Assembly (NCBI RefSeq): GCF_042139015.1
Contig: NZ_JBHIKY010000012.1
Coordinates: 1 to 64,000, forward strand
Source of the DNA: JBHIKY01 sp042139015
Lineage (GTDB): Bacteria; Bacillota; Bacilli; Bacillales; Marinococcaceae
Direction: 5' to 3'
DNA length: 64,000 nucleotides
Shown: piece after piece, positions 35,875 through 44,699 of the stretch
Position numbering within the stretch: position 1 is the stretch's first letter
Layout: each line of letters opens with the position of its first letter
Program-made: the position numbers and the translations under genes
The notes under the pieces: model-generated
The model's input: only the letters and a program-made list of their open reading frames with translations
The model's database searches: none
What the model was told of the DNA's origin: nothing

Positions 35875-36723
35875 TTATTTCCACTCAATTAAACTTTTAC
35901 CTATTAAACCTTCTAATTTTGAAATATCCATGTGGTAATATTCATTAAGTTTTGATCTAACATTTTTTTGAAGTTCTATGTCACTCTTTACTGAATTGAT
36001 TTTTCTATAAAATTCAGCTAACCGTATTTTTCGCACTAGAACAATTACCCACGGGGCATTTATCTTCATGATTTTATATATTTTAACTCTTGCTTTTTCT
36101 AATATATAGTATTTTGGAATTGTTCCTAGGCTTACTTTTTTATCGATTATAGTTGGCAAATAATTTGAGTCTATTTCTAAATATTTATATAACCTTTGAA
36201 TTTCTTTTTGAGGCTCCTTATCTAGTTCTTCCTTTATAATTATGCATACGTTTTCCCGACCAAAAGTTTCAATATATTTTTTAACTTGATTATAATACAA
36301 GCCTTTTTCTAATAACTCCGGGTACGTTTTTACCACGTTATTAAACTGTTCAAGAGTGATTGATTCAACGTTCATATTATCATGGTTGCTTTCGTTCCTA
36401 TATACGTGCTTATAATGAGATAAAAACCTGTCAATTGGATTCCTTAATGAAATTATTATTTTTATATTTCCTAATTTCTTTTTTATTTTTTCAGCCACAT
36501 TATAGTTATCTAAATATGAGGTTGAGAATTCCCCAATAGCTTTATATTCAGAGGAGTTCTTAAAATGATTAAAATACCATTTCTCCCCTTTATATTCTAA
36601 CTTTGAAAAATAATGTACTTCTTTATTATTACTTAAAAACACTTCTGGGTGCGCTCTTAGACATTCAGATATCCAAGTTGTCGCACATTTCATTCCACCT
36701 ACACCGATAAAATTCGGTTTCAT
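35875..36723 (-). CDS. PAPS-dependent sulfotransferase
   Basis: The 282-residue enzyme transfers sulfate from PAPS to a sugar. The PAPS 5'-phosphosulfate loop is GVGGMKCATTWI near the N-terminus and the 3'-phosphate motif is IISLRNPIDRFLSHYKH; both are the standard order and spacing for Sulfotransfer families. ATG at 36723 has AAGGTG upstream; a GTG 9 nt earlier is possible. Neighbours in the same orientation are the flippase and GT4. The cluster thus probably makes a sulfated polymer. The PAP-recycling cysQ is decayed at 28768. Confidence 0.9.
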   Translation of the reverse strand: MKPNFIGVGGMKCATTWISECLRAHPEVFLSNNKEVHYFSKLEYKGEKWYFNHFKNSSEYKAIGEFSTSYLDNYNVAEKIKKKLGNIKIIISLRNPIDRFLSHYKHVYRNESNHDNMNVESITLEQFNNVVKTYPELLEKGLYYNQVKKYIETFGRENVCIIIKEELDKEPQKEIQRLYKYLEIDSNYLPTIIDKKVSLGTIPKYYILEKARVKIYKIMKINAPWVIVLVRKIRLAEFYRKINSVKSDIELQKNVRSKLNEYYHMDISKLEGLIGKSLIEWK

Positions 36724-36735
36724 TTTACCCACACC

Positions 36736-38166
36736 TTAAACAGTTTTTATTTTATTTATCATTGAATTTACTAACTTCCTATTAAATAAAAATGTTAGTA
36801 TAAAATAAATTATTATTCCTAGAATTATTAATACTGCTAAAATAGCGTATTTATTTGAGATAAAGTTAATAATAGTTGGCTTTAATAATAAAATTAATAC
36901 AGTCATAATTATTGAGTTAATTAAATTTATTTTAATAGATTGATAAAACAATTTAAAATTACTATTAAGTTGATTTAGTAACCTTTTCAATAAATAGAAA
37001 TCAAAAATAATGGTATTAATTAAAATTGCAAACGCAACTCCAGTTAATCCGAAATTAGAACCTATTATTATGACAATAACAAGAGTTGTAAAAGATATAA
37101 TTTTGTTGTAAAAGTCTATTGCAGGTTTTCCAATTCCTTGTAAAAATCTAGTAGTTATATGACTAAAGGCTGCGATAACTCCTGCTATAATTAACACTTT
37201 CAATATATTCGCTGATTCTTTCCAATCTTCACCATACAATATAATTACAAATTCTTCTGATATTGAATAAAGCCCTAAACAAAGTGGATACATAATAAAT
37301 GTAACTTTTTCAGTTATATTCACAAATAATTTTTTTAACTTTATAGAATCTTCCTGCAAACGAGAGATTTCTGGAAATAAGACTTTAGCTATTGTTCCCC
37401 CAATATAAAATTTCACAAGTGTGCTCCATTGAAAAGCTATCGTATAAATCCCTAAACTACTAGCACCTAATAATAAACCAATTAATAAATAGTCCACATG
37501 ATTTTTAAAAAATTCTAAGATTCTACTACCAAGAACATTTAGACTGAAGGGAATTATCTCTTTATATGTTTGTTTGTTAGGCAACTTTTTTAAGTAATTT
37601 CTTCTATTCAAGGATAGCAATAAAATGGTATGAAATACTGGTCTGAATATAACTCTTGTGCAAATAGCCAAAACTCCAGAGGAGAAATGCAGTACTAAAA
37701 AAGTTAAGAAAAAGACAATTATTTCTGAAATCAATTCTATTATAGTAAGTTTTTTAAACGCTCTGGATCTCATCACCAACCCTTTTGCACACAATCCAAA
37801 AGATGCTAATAAGATACCTATAATAGAAAAATAGAGTACCTCTTTTAATTGTGGCATACCATAGAAATTTGCCAAAAGAGGTGCTACAATAATAATCACA
37901 ATACATAAACAAATAGATAATAAAATATTTAAAAGAAAGGTAGCAGATATTGTTAAGTCGTCAATTTTTTTATTTTGTATTATTGATGCATTTAACCCTG
38001 CCTCTTGGACTATAAAGCAAAAAAGTATTACTGTACTAGCAATACTGGCTACTCCAAATATTTCTGGATTAAGCATTCTTGCTAGGATAACATTTAATAA
38101 TAAACCAATTAATTGAATTATTATCGTACCTATCGTGTACCAACTAATATTCTTAAACAAGGTCAT
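36736..38166 (-). CDS. Polysaccharide flippase (Wzx/MATE-like)
   Basis: The 476-residue membrane protein has about 12-14 TM helices and the family opening WYTIGTIIIQLIGLLLNVILARMLNPE, FGVASIASTVI. It moves undecaprenyl-linked repeat units across the membrane. The gene is AT-rich, with 12 bp to the sulfotransferase. No good RBS is visible except weak purines, as is common in this cluster. Confidence 0.92.
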   Translation of the reverse strand: MTLFKNISWYTIGTIIIQLIGLLLNVILARMLNPEIFGVASIASTVILFCFIVQEAGLNASIIQNKKIDDLTISATFLLNILLSICLCIVIIIVAPLLANFYGMPQLKEVLYFSIIGILLASFGLCAKGLVMRSRAFKKLTIIELISEIIVFFLTFLVLHFSSGVLAICTRVIFRPVFHTILLLSLNRRNYLKKLPNKQTYKEIIPFSLNVLGSRILEFFKNHVDYLLIGLLLGASSLGIYTIAFQWSTLVKFYIGGTIAKVLFPEISRLQEDSIKLKKLFVNITEKVTFIMYPLCLGLYSISEEFVIILYGEDWKESANILKVLIIAGVIAAFSHITTRFLQGIGKPAIDFYNKIISFTTLVIVIIIGSNFGLTGVAFAILINTIIFDFYLLKRLLNQLNSNFKLFYQSIKINLINSIIMTVLILLLKPTIINFISNKYAILAVLIILGIIIYFILTFLFNRKLVNSMINKIKTV

Positions 38167-38215
38167 TTTTTTACTCCATATAATAATGATAATATACTAG
38201 TATTCTATTAAAAAA

Positions 38216-40036
38216 TTATCGCGCATTACTTAAAGTCTTTTCTTCCACTTCTTTTAAATTTCCTAAGTTTAGTAACCTTTCCTTCAATTCTATGGTTGAT
38301 AAGTAGGAATGTTCATCTAATATTTCCTTGATGTAATCAATATGAATTTCCGGAGTTTTTCCAACATAAATTTTTGGATGAATTTGTTTAGGATAAACTT
38401 CATTTTCTTTTAGGAGTTCTTCATACATCTTCTCTCCTGGACGTATGCCGGAGAATTGAACTCCAATATCATCGATTTTATACCCTGATAGTTGAATTAA
38501 ATTCTTTGCAAGGTCAATTATTTTAACCGGTTCACCCATATCTAACACAAAAATTTCCCCACCTTTTGCTAATGCTCCTGCTTGTATAACGAGCCGGGAA
38601 GCCTCAGGAATTGTCATAAAGTATCGGGTCATGTCAGGATGAGTGACGGTAACAGGGCCTCCGCTTTGGATCTGATCTTTGAAAAGGGGGATAACACTGC
38701 CTCGACTTCCTAAAACATTACCAAAGCGAACTGAGACGAAGTTGGTGCTACTTGATTGATCCATGTTTTGGACTATTATTTCGGCTAGACGCTTTGTCGC
38801 ACCCATGACACTAGTAGGGTTAACAGCTTTGTCACTTGAAATCATAACAAATGTTTTTGTTCCAAATTTATTTGCTGCCTCAGCCAAGTTTTTAGTTCCT
38901 ATTACATTATTTTTAACTGCTTCTTCAGGATTCCTTTCCATTAGTGGTACATGCTTATGTGCTGCAGCATGGAAAACGACTTCTGGTTTTTCACGTCTAA
39001 AGATGCTTAACATTTTATTCGCATCTTTAATATCTGAGATTTCTGTAACAATTTCAGATATTACGTTTCGTTTTTTTAAATTCATTTCAATATCGTAAAT
39101 ACTATTCTCTCCATGGCCTAGAAGTAGAATGCGTTTTGGCTCAAATCGAGCTACTTGTCTAGAAATTTCTGATCCAATTGAACCTCCTGCACCGGAGATA
39201 AGGATTGTCTTACCAGTAATGTAATCAGATATTCCATTTAGGTCGAGCTCGACAGGTTCCCTACCTAAGAGATCTTCAACCTGTACATCACGGAACTGGT
39301 TAACAGAGACTTTACCTGTAAGGAGGTCTTCTAACATAGGAAGAATTTGAGTTTTAATTTTAGTTTTTTTACAAATATCGTAAATTCTTGTAAGTTCAGA
39401 TTGCGATAAAGAGGGTATAGCTATTATAATATGTTCTATATTTTGTTTTTTTACAATATCTTCCGTGTTGTTTATTGAGCCTTCCACAGGGATTCCCATA
39501 ATTTCCAATTGCAACTTTGCTATATCATCATCAACAAAAGCCACAGGCTGCAGTTCACTCCCGTTGCTTTTAAGCATCTGCCGTGCAACCATACAACCTG
39601 CGTTGCCAGCCCCAATAATAAGCGATCTTTTTTTGTTCAATTGCGGTTTCATATATGTATCCCGGTACATCCTCCACGCAAAGCGGGAACCCCCTATGAG
39701 GAGAATATGAAGCATCCAGGTAATAAGTATCGTTCTGCTGTGTAAAGTGTTAAAGAATAACATTTGCATAAGTGCGGTACTTGCAATGGAAAGCGTTACT
39801 CCTTTGAATATCTCCGTCAGCTCACTGATACTCGCGTACTGCCAGACACGTTTATACAATTTAAAAAAATGAGCAAATATGTGGTGTGAAATTACAAGTG
39901 TGATAGAGCTAGTAAATATAATTGGTGAATTAATATAATCCGTATTATAGATAAGATAGCCGCCAATAAACACCGCAACTGTGACAATAAAAGTATCCAC
40001 GCCCATTAATAACATCAGTCTTTTTCCGTACGTCAC
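38216..40036 (-). CDS. EpsC/CapD/PglF-type sugar nucleotide 4,6-dehydratase/epimerase
   Basis: The 606-residue protein has four N-terminal TM helices, a CoA-binding-like domain (RSLIIGAGNAGCMVARQM) and a SDR domain with GAGGSIGSEISRQ, plus SSDKAVNPTSVMGATKR as the active-site segment. It probably converts UDP-GlcNAc to the 4-keto-6-deoxy sugar used by EpsN. GTG at 40036 lies after AGAGGAGG; upstream extension to 40198 has no RBS and no family match, so it is left out. The length equals EpsC of B. subtilis. Confidence 0.94.
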   Translation of the reverse strand: MTYGKRLMLLMGVDTFIVTVAVFIGGYLIYNTDYINSPIIFTSSITLVISHHIFAHFFKLYKRVWQYASISELTEIFKGVTLSIASTALMQMLFFNTLHSRTILITWMLHILLIGGSRFAWRMYRDTYMKPQLNKKRSLIIGAGNAGCMVARQMLKSNGSELQPVAFVDDDIAKLQLEIMGIPVEGSINNTEDIVKKQNIEHIIIAIPSLSQSELTRIYDICKKTKIKTQILPMLEDLLTGKVSVNQFRDVQVEDLLGREPVELDLNGISDYITGKTILISGAGGSIGSEISRQVARFEPKRILLLGHGENSIYDIEMNLKKRNVISEIVTEISDIKDANKMLSIFRREKPEVVFHAAAHKHVPLMERNPEEAVKNNVIGTKNLAEAANKFGTKTFVMISSDKAVNPTSVMGATKRLAEIIVQNMDQSSSTNFVSVRFGNVLGSRGSVIPLFKDQIQSGGPVTVTHPDMTRYFMTIPEASRLVIQAGALAKGGEIFVLDMGEPVKIIDLAKNLIQLSGYKIDDIGVQFSGIRPGEKMYEELLKENEVYPKQIHPKIYVGKTPEIHIDYIKEILDEHSYLSTIELKERLLNLGNLKEVEEKTLSNAR

Positions 40037-40245
40037 TGGCTGTCCTCCTCTTTCGCATTTTCCTAACAGATATAGATGCAATACTTTTCTAGGACAGATT
40101 ACATAAAAATACTTACGTCCTGAGTCTATAATTATTCCAAAAAAAACCAATTTTTTCTGATACTTTCCTATTTTACTGCCATGAGTCTTTAGTGTCAATA
40201 AGTTAATATATTAGTAATTATCTGAAAAATAATAAAAAAATAAAA

Positions 40246-41010
40246 TCAAAATAACCATAAAAATTTCTTTTTCTTTATGTGCTGGGGAGGATCTATTAAC
40301 ACATTTTTATTTTCCACGATGCATTTCGCATTGGTGTGAAATGTGTGACTTACATCGCTGCCGAATTCGTTCTTAAGAATTTGGTAAGCCTCATTGAGAT
40401 CAAAAGGACGCCATTCGACATTATGAGCATCAGAAGAGATAACGTGGGTAAGGTTGTGCTCTACTAGCTGTCTGGCGAACTGACTCGTTTTTTTATCAAT
40501 TCTGCCTGTGAGACAGTGAGCTGTAATTTGTGTAATGGCACCGGCTTTGACGAGGTGGTATAGTTCATCAGGCCTTTCCAGAAAGGTTTGGTTACGCTCC
40601 GGATGAACGATCACCGGTGTATATCCATGCAGCTGCAGGTCGAAAAAGAGCTGCTTCGTGTAATTAGGTATATGCACAGAAGAGAATTCCACCAATACAT
40701 AGCGACTGTTATTGACCGAAATGGCCGTACCATTTTCTAATTCTTCAATCAGGTCGCCATTTATCCTGTTTTCCTGCCCCGGTAAAACGGTAACGTTTAT
40801 ATGTAGTTCTTTTAAACTTTCATTTATATATTGCACAAGCGAAGTTACAGTTGCGCCGGGATTATCGAAGGCCCCGTTGCGGTGATGAGGTGTCGCCACA
40901 ATCGTATGTATTCCTTCTTCTTCGGCTGCTTTCGCAAGAGCAATACTTTCTTCCATCGTTTGGGGGCCATCATCAACTCCCGGTAAAATATGGGTATGTA
41001 TATCTATCAT
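40246..41010 (-). CDS. PHP-type tyrosine-protein phosphatase (YwqE/CapC)
   Basis: The 254-residue metal enzyme dephosphorylates the BY-kinase. PHP motifs: MIDIHTHILPGVDDGP, VATPHH, a middle HPERN and C-terminal SDAHN. ATG at 41010 follows AGAGGAGG. It lies downstream of the LCP gene but after a terminator, so it may start the second half of the EPS transcription unit with its own promoter. Confidence 0.94.
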   Translation of the reverse strand: MIDIHTHILPGVDDGPQTMEESIALAKAAEEEGIHTIVATPHHRNGAFDNPGATVTSLVQYINESLKELHINVTVLPGQENRINGDLIEELENGTAISVNNSRYVLVEFSSVHIPNYTKQLFFDLQLHGYTPVIVHPERNQTFLERPDELYHLVKAGAITQITAHCLTGRIDKKTSQFARQLVEHNLTHVISSDAHNVEWRPFDLNEAYQILKNEFGSDVSHTFHTNAKCIVENKNVLIDPPQHIKKKKFLWLF

Positions 41011-41161
41011 GGCGGCCTCCTCTTTTAAATCGATAAGAATGTACTATTCTTCCATGTTCTCAGATTACCACATATATAGGCATAACTAAACTTCCCCCGA
41101 CACTTTTCAAACATATTACCTATATAATGAGTAGTATTTTGTCATTATTTCGTATGAAAAA

Positions 41162-41198
41162 AGCCAGACCTTCCTACAAGCATAGGGAAGGTCTGGCT
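41162..41198 (-). terminator. Terminator after LCP gene
   Basis: AGCCAGACCTTCC and GGAAGGTCTGGCT arms with a 10-nt loop, followed by TTTTTT on the minus strand. It separates the kinase/LCP genes from ywqE and the biosynthesis genes; read-through would be required to form one operon. Confidence 0.85.
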
Positions 41199-41209
41199 CT
41201 AACTTCTCA

Positions 41210-42124
41210 TTAACTTAAGTCCATGTGCTCTCGCAGCTCATTAGAAATTCGTTCTTTTTCATCAGCTGATACCTCTAAATAATAGATGCCGTCTATCGTA
41301 TTGTCCTGCCCGGTAATCTCTAACGTGTCCATGTTATGTCGTGCCGAGCGGTAATCCCCCTGGACATCCTTCATATTATCAAAAGACATATTCGTGCGGA
41401 CATTATTTCCTAGCGCCTCCAGCATAGAGCCGACACGGGTAATGGAAGAGATCTGCGCCCCTTCACGAATTACCTGTTCCACGACCTGGCGCTGCCGCGT
41501 GTTTCTGCCAAAGTCACCCTGAGGATCTTCTTTTCTCATCCGCACATACGTTAATGCTTCTTCCCCGTCGAGATCAATATCTCCTTCTTCAAAGGTATAG
41601 CCATTATCCTGGAAGGCAAACGGATTATTAACGGTGACTCCATCAACTGAATCTACTATTTCCTGAAAGCCTTCCATATTAATCGTGACGAAATAATCAA
41701 TCGGGATATCTAAGAAATTTTCCACCGTATCCATCGCCATAGCCGGACCGCCAAAGGCATACGCATGATTTATTTTATCATCCATTCCTCTTCCTACGAT
41801 TTCCGTTCTCGTGTCCCGCGGAATGCTGACCATTTTCATTGATTCCTGCTCGGGATTCACCGTAAGTACGATCATCGTGTCGGTTCTTCCATTATCATTT
41901 TCTCTATTATCGACACCCATAATGAGAAATGATAGAGGGGACTCTTCCTCTGAAGAAGCATCAGCTCTTTCAGCCCCATCCCGATCTGCACTCTCCCGCT
42001 GTACTGGTTCATGCATGTTACTTGCTGTATCTGCTACGGAGTCATATAAGTAATATCCATATCCTGCTGCTCCTATTATTACTACTCCCATAATAATGCC
42101 AAAAATAAGTAAGAATTTTTTCAC
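41210..42124 (-). CDS. LytR-CpsA-Psr (LCP) family glycopolymer transferase
   Basis: The 304-residue protein has an N-terminal TM helix (MKKFLLIFGIIMGVVIIGAAGYGYYL), an acidic linker, and the LCP domain (LIMGVDNRENDNGRTDTMIVL, SIPRDTRTEIVG, DKINHAYAFGG, YVRMRKEDPQGDFGRNTRQRQV) with the conserved Asp/Arg residues. LCP proteins attach glycopolymers to peptidoglycan. It lies between the kinase and phosphatase genes, so it probably anchors this cluster's polymer. ATG at 42124; RBS is weak (GAGTTAAA). Confidence 0.94.
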   Translation of the reverse strand: MKKFLLIFGIIMGVVIIGAAGYGYYLYDSVADTASNMHEPVQRESADRDGAERADASSEEESPLSFLIMGVDNRENDNGRTDTMIVLTVNPEQESMKMVSIPRDTRTEIVGRGMDDKINHAYAFGGPAMAMDTVENFLDIPIDYFVTINMEGFQEIVDSVDGVTVNNPFAFQDNGYTFEEGDIDLDGEEALTYVRMRKEDPQGDFGRNTRQRQVVEQVIREGAQISSITRVGSMLEALGNNVRTNMSFDNMKDVQGDYRSARHNMDTLEITGQDNTIDGIYYLEVSADEKERISNELREHMDLS

Positions 42125-42256
42125 GTTGTTTTAACTCACTTTCCTAAGTAATTGGTACTACCTTACAATTTATCATATCACTAAAAATCTATTTGTGAAT
42201 CAAAAAACCGAGAAAAAGATAAACTTCTAATCTTTTTCCCGGGCGCTCCTTGTTTC

Positions 42257-42961
42257 TTATGTTTTTCCATAGTAATAGTAGTACTGTTTATTTAGAGATT
42301 TACGCTGGTTTAGTATCGTTCCTAATAGATTCGCTTTTGCTTTTTCAAGCAGCTCCTTTGCTTTCTGACCGTCCTGCTTATCGGTCTGTCCGGCTTTTAC
42401 GACAAGAATGCAGCCATCACACGCAGATGCGAGCACCTGTGCATCTGTGACTGGAATCACCGGCGGTGCATCAAAGATAATGATGTCGTAGATTTGTTTC
42501 GCTTCATTAATAACCTGCTCCATTTTTTTCGTGCTGAGAAGCTCTGCCGGGTTCGGCGGCACTGGACCGCTGGACATAATTTCGAGATTATCAATCTCTG
42601 TTTCCTGTACAACTTCCTTAAATCCGGACTGATGAATAAGCAGATTGGTAAGGCCGATTGTATTCATGGAACGGAACGTGTAATGTACAGTTGGCTTTCT
42701 GAGATCTGCATCAATAATTAACGTCCGTTTTCCCTGCTGCGCCATCGTAACGGCAAGGTTTGCGACCGTAGTGGACTTCCCTTCCCCCGGTCCTGGTGAT
42801 GTAATCAGCAGCAGCTGCACCTTATTATCTACTGATGCATACTGGATATTTGTGCGGATCGTCCGGTACTGTTCGGACACCGGTGATTTTGGATCTGTCC
42901 AGGTGACAAGGTTACGTCGTTCATTGTTGCCTGTTTTCTTTTTACGAGCCAATTCTCTCAC
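42257..42961 (-). CDS. Bacterial tyrosine kinase of EPS synthesis (CapB/EpsB)
   Basis: The 234-residue BY-kinase has Walker A GPGEGKSTTVANLAV, Walker A' LIIDADLRKP and Walker B IIIFDAPPV, and ends in the tyrosine cluster NKQYYYYYGKT. It interacts with the membrane protein at 42942. The two genes overlap by 20 bp, a coupled pair. ATG at 42961. Together with the YwqE phosphatase it regulates polymer length or production. Confidence 0.95.
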   Translation of the reverse strand: MRELARKKKTGNNERRNLVTWTDPKSPVSEQYRTIRTNIQYASVDNKVQLLLITSPGPGEGKSTTVANLAVTMAQQGKRTLIIDADLRKPTVHYTFRSMNTIGLTNLLIHQSGFKEVVQETEIDNLEIMSSGPVPPNPAELLSTKKMEQVINEAKQIYDIIIFDAPPVIPVTDAQVLASACDGCILVVKAGQTDKQDGQKAKELLEKAKANLLGTILNQRKSLNKQYYYYYGKT

Positions 42962-43706
42962 GCCCTCTCACTTCATGATTGCTGTAGGACTCAGAAGTAT
43001 CATCCGCCTGCTTAACGTCCTGTGTATTAGCAGGATCAATGAAAGGCACGCTGCCAAGCAGTGGCAGTTCCAGCTCTTTCTCCACATCTTCTTCACTCCG
43101 ATAGGTCGTATCAAGAAATTCAAGCAGGAATGCCAGGCCGACTGCCGCCATTATCCCGACGACGAATGCGATAGCCATATTCAGCATGGCATTAGGCGAA
43201 ACAGGTGAATCCTCCACTGCTCCTTCTGCAATGATGACGACGTTATCTACATTTAACAGTTCAGTAATTTCTCTTTCAAATACAGAAGCAGTGGTATTGG
43301 CAATATCAGCTGCCTGTGCTGGATCAGGATCCTGGACAGTAAGCGTGACTAATTGCGACTCGCCTTCCTGTGTGACTGTAATTTTGTCTCTGAGGTTTTC
43401 CATGTCCGACATACCAAGCTCATCACCCACCTGGTTTAATATGTAAGGACTTGTTAATATAAGGTTATATGTCTCGATATAATCCTGGTCCTGTGAAAAT
43501 CCTGCTTCCTCTAAGGACTCTGCTTGTTGATTCGCCTGTTGGCTGACGAGGATTTGAGTTTCGCTTTCATAGGTTGGTGTTAATATAAAAAAACTAATGA
43601 TTGCGGCAGCTATGACAGCTAAAGCGGTAATTCCAACGATCATTCCCAAACGCTTACGCAGCGTTTGAAAAATTTCCTGCAAACTAATCGTCTCTTCCAT
43701 ATTCAT
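42942..43706 (-). CDS. Wzz/YveK-type chain-length regulator (kinase activator)
   Basis: The 254-residue protein has two TM helices (about 20-45, 175-198) flanking an extracytoplasmic Wzz domain (TPTYESETQILVSQQANQQAESLEEAG, FEREITELLNVDNV). The cytoplasmic C-terminus (YRSEEDVEKELELPLLGSVP) activates the neighbouring kinase. ATG at 43706 follows GGAGGAT. First gene of the EPS region. Confidence 0.94.
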   Translation of the reverse strand: MNMEETISLQEIFQTLRKRLGMIVGITALAVIAAAIISFFILTPTYESETQILVSQQANQQAESLEEAGFSQDQDYIETYNLILTSPYILNQVGDELGMSDMENLRDKITVTQEGESQLVTLTVQDPDPAQAADIANTTASVFEREITELLNVDNVVIIAEGAVEDSPVSPNAMLNMAIAFVVGIMAAVGLAFLLEFLDTTYRSEEDVEKELELPLLGSVPFIDPANTQDVKQADDTSESYSNHEVRGRERIGS

Positions 43707-43768
43707 CCTCCACGAGTGTATATTTCAAATATTCAAATTTCGTTTAACATTTAGACAAACTATGTAAA

Positions 43769-43774
43769 ATTATA
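43769..43774 (-). promoter_or_regulatory. -10 element of EPS operon promoter
   Basis: TG-C-TATAAT on the minus strand, an extended -10, 63 bp before the first gene. No strong -35 at 17 bp. The leader ending in GGAGGATGAATATG is short. Confidence 0.55.
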
Positions 43775-43913
43775 GCACAGAAACAGAACGGCATGGGAAA
43801 AATAATTTATTTCGGGAAGAATTTTGTCGGAATCTATAGGTCTTTTGTTCCTATAATTACAAAAATGCACACATTTCTCGAATTTTCTTCGGTAAAATGC
43901 ATGCAAAGAGTAT

Positions 43914-44618
43914 TTAAGACTTAGTTGAATAGTTCAGCTTATTTTCATCTATCGTCGTTTCTATAACATCCTCTGGCGGAATTTCTTCTGCGATTGAATT
44001 TACCATCTGATGCACTTGAGTTAAATTACCAATATTGCTTGTATCTTCGCTGACCCACCGGGCTGCGACTTGTTTTGTTACTTTTTCATTCTCAAATCTA
44101 ACATCTAATTTCTCTAATAAAACTAGTACATGATTTGGCTTATCCTGGAACCTTAATTCAGTAACCATGTCCTTTAAAGAATTCAATAAAGAACTAGTTT
44201 CTTCCATTATACTGTCGTTGTTTTTATCAGATAAACGATTAGTGACCCATTTTCTGCCTTTCGCTCCTGCATTTATAAATCTCTCATGCTTTTGACTAAT
44301 TAAGTAATCTTCCGTGCTCTCTTCCTTGATAACAGGTTTCTCTCTATTTTTTCTCTTTAGCTTACGAAATTGGAATAAACACATACCATATTCCTCAGTG
44401 TCTTCAGGCAGCCGCTTTACGATTTGTCGTACTTCCTCTATTTCTTCATTTGATATCTCTTCTTTTTCGATGAGAGAGTCGTATCGCCCCAGAAAGGATT
44501 GATAAAGTACGCCAGGACTCATGTAAGAGGTAGAGGTTATGTTTAACTCTTTTATTATGGGAGAAATCTGGCCCCACGGTTCTGCCACTGTCCCCTCTAT
44601 ATATTTAATAGAATTCAT
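43914..44618 (-). CDS. Hypothetical soluble protein (234 aa)
   Basis: ATG at 44618 (RBS GGAGCGG) is preferred; an upstream extension would run through the terminator at 44651. The product is helical and charged (LIEKEEISNEEIEEVRQIVKRLPED, EDYLISQKHERFINAGAKGRKWVTNRLSDKN). No membrane segment. I do not recognise it. It lies between the S-layer gene and EPS operon, all on the minus strand. Confidence 0.65.
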   Translation of the reverse strand: MNSIKYIEGTVAEPWGQISPIIKELNITSTSYMSPGVLYQSFLGRYDSLIEKEEISNEEIEEVRQIVKRLPEDTEEYGMCLFQFRKLKRKNREKPVIKEESTEDYLISQKHERFINAGAKGRKWVTNRLSDKNNDSIMEETSSLLNSLKDMVTELRFQDKPNHVLVLLEKLDVRFENEKVTKQVAARWVSEDTSNIGNLTQVHQMVNSIAEEIPPEDVIETTIDENKLNYSTKS

Positions 44619-44650
44619 ATCATCCGCTCCAAAATGTAGTATGTATGGAA

Positions 44651-44678
44651 AGAAGCCAGCCAAAATTGGCTGGCTTCT
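44651..44678 (-). terminator. S-layer gene terminator
   Basis: AGAAGCCAGCC and GGCTGGCTTCT arms around AAAATT, 20 bp after the stop of the S-layer gene. Only a weak T-run on the minus strand (TTTCCATAC), but the stem is perfect. Confidence 0.7.
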
Positions 44679-44699
44679 CCTTATAGATAAACCAATAAC

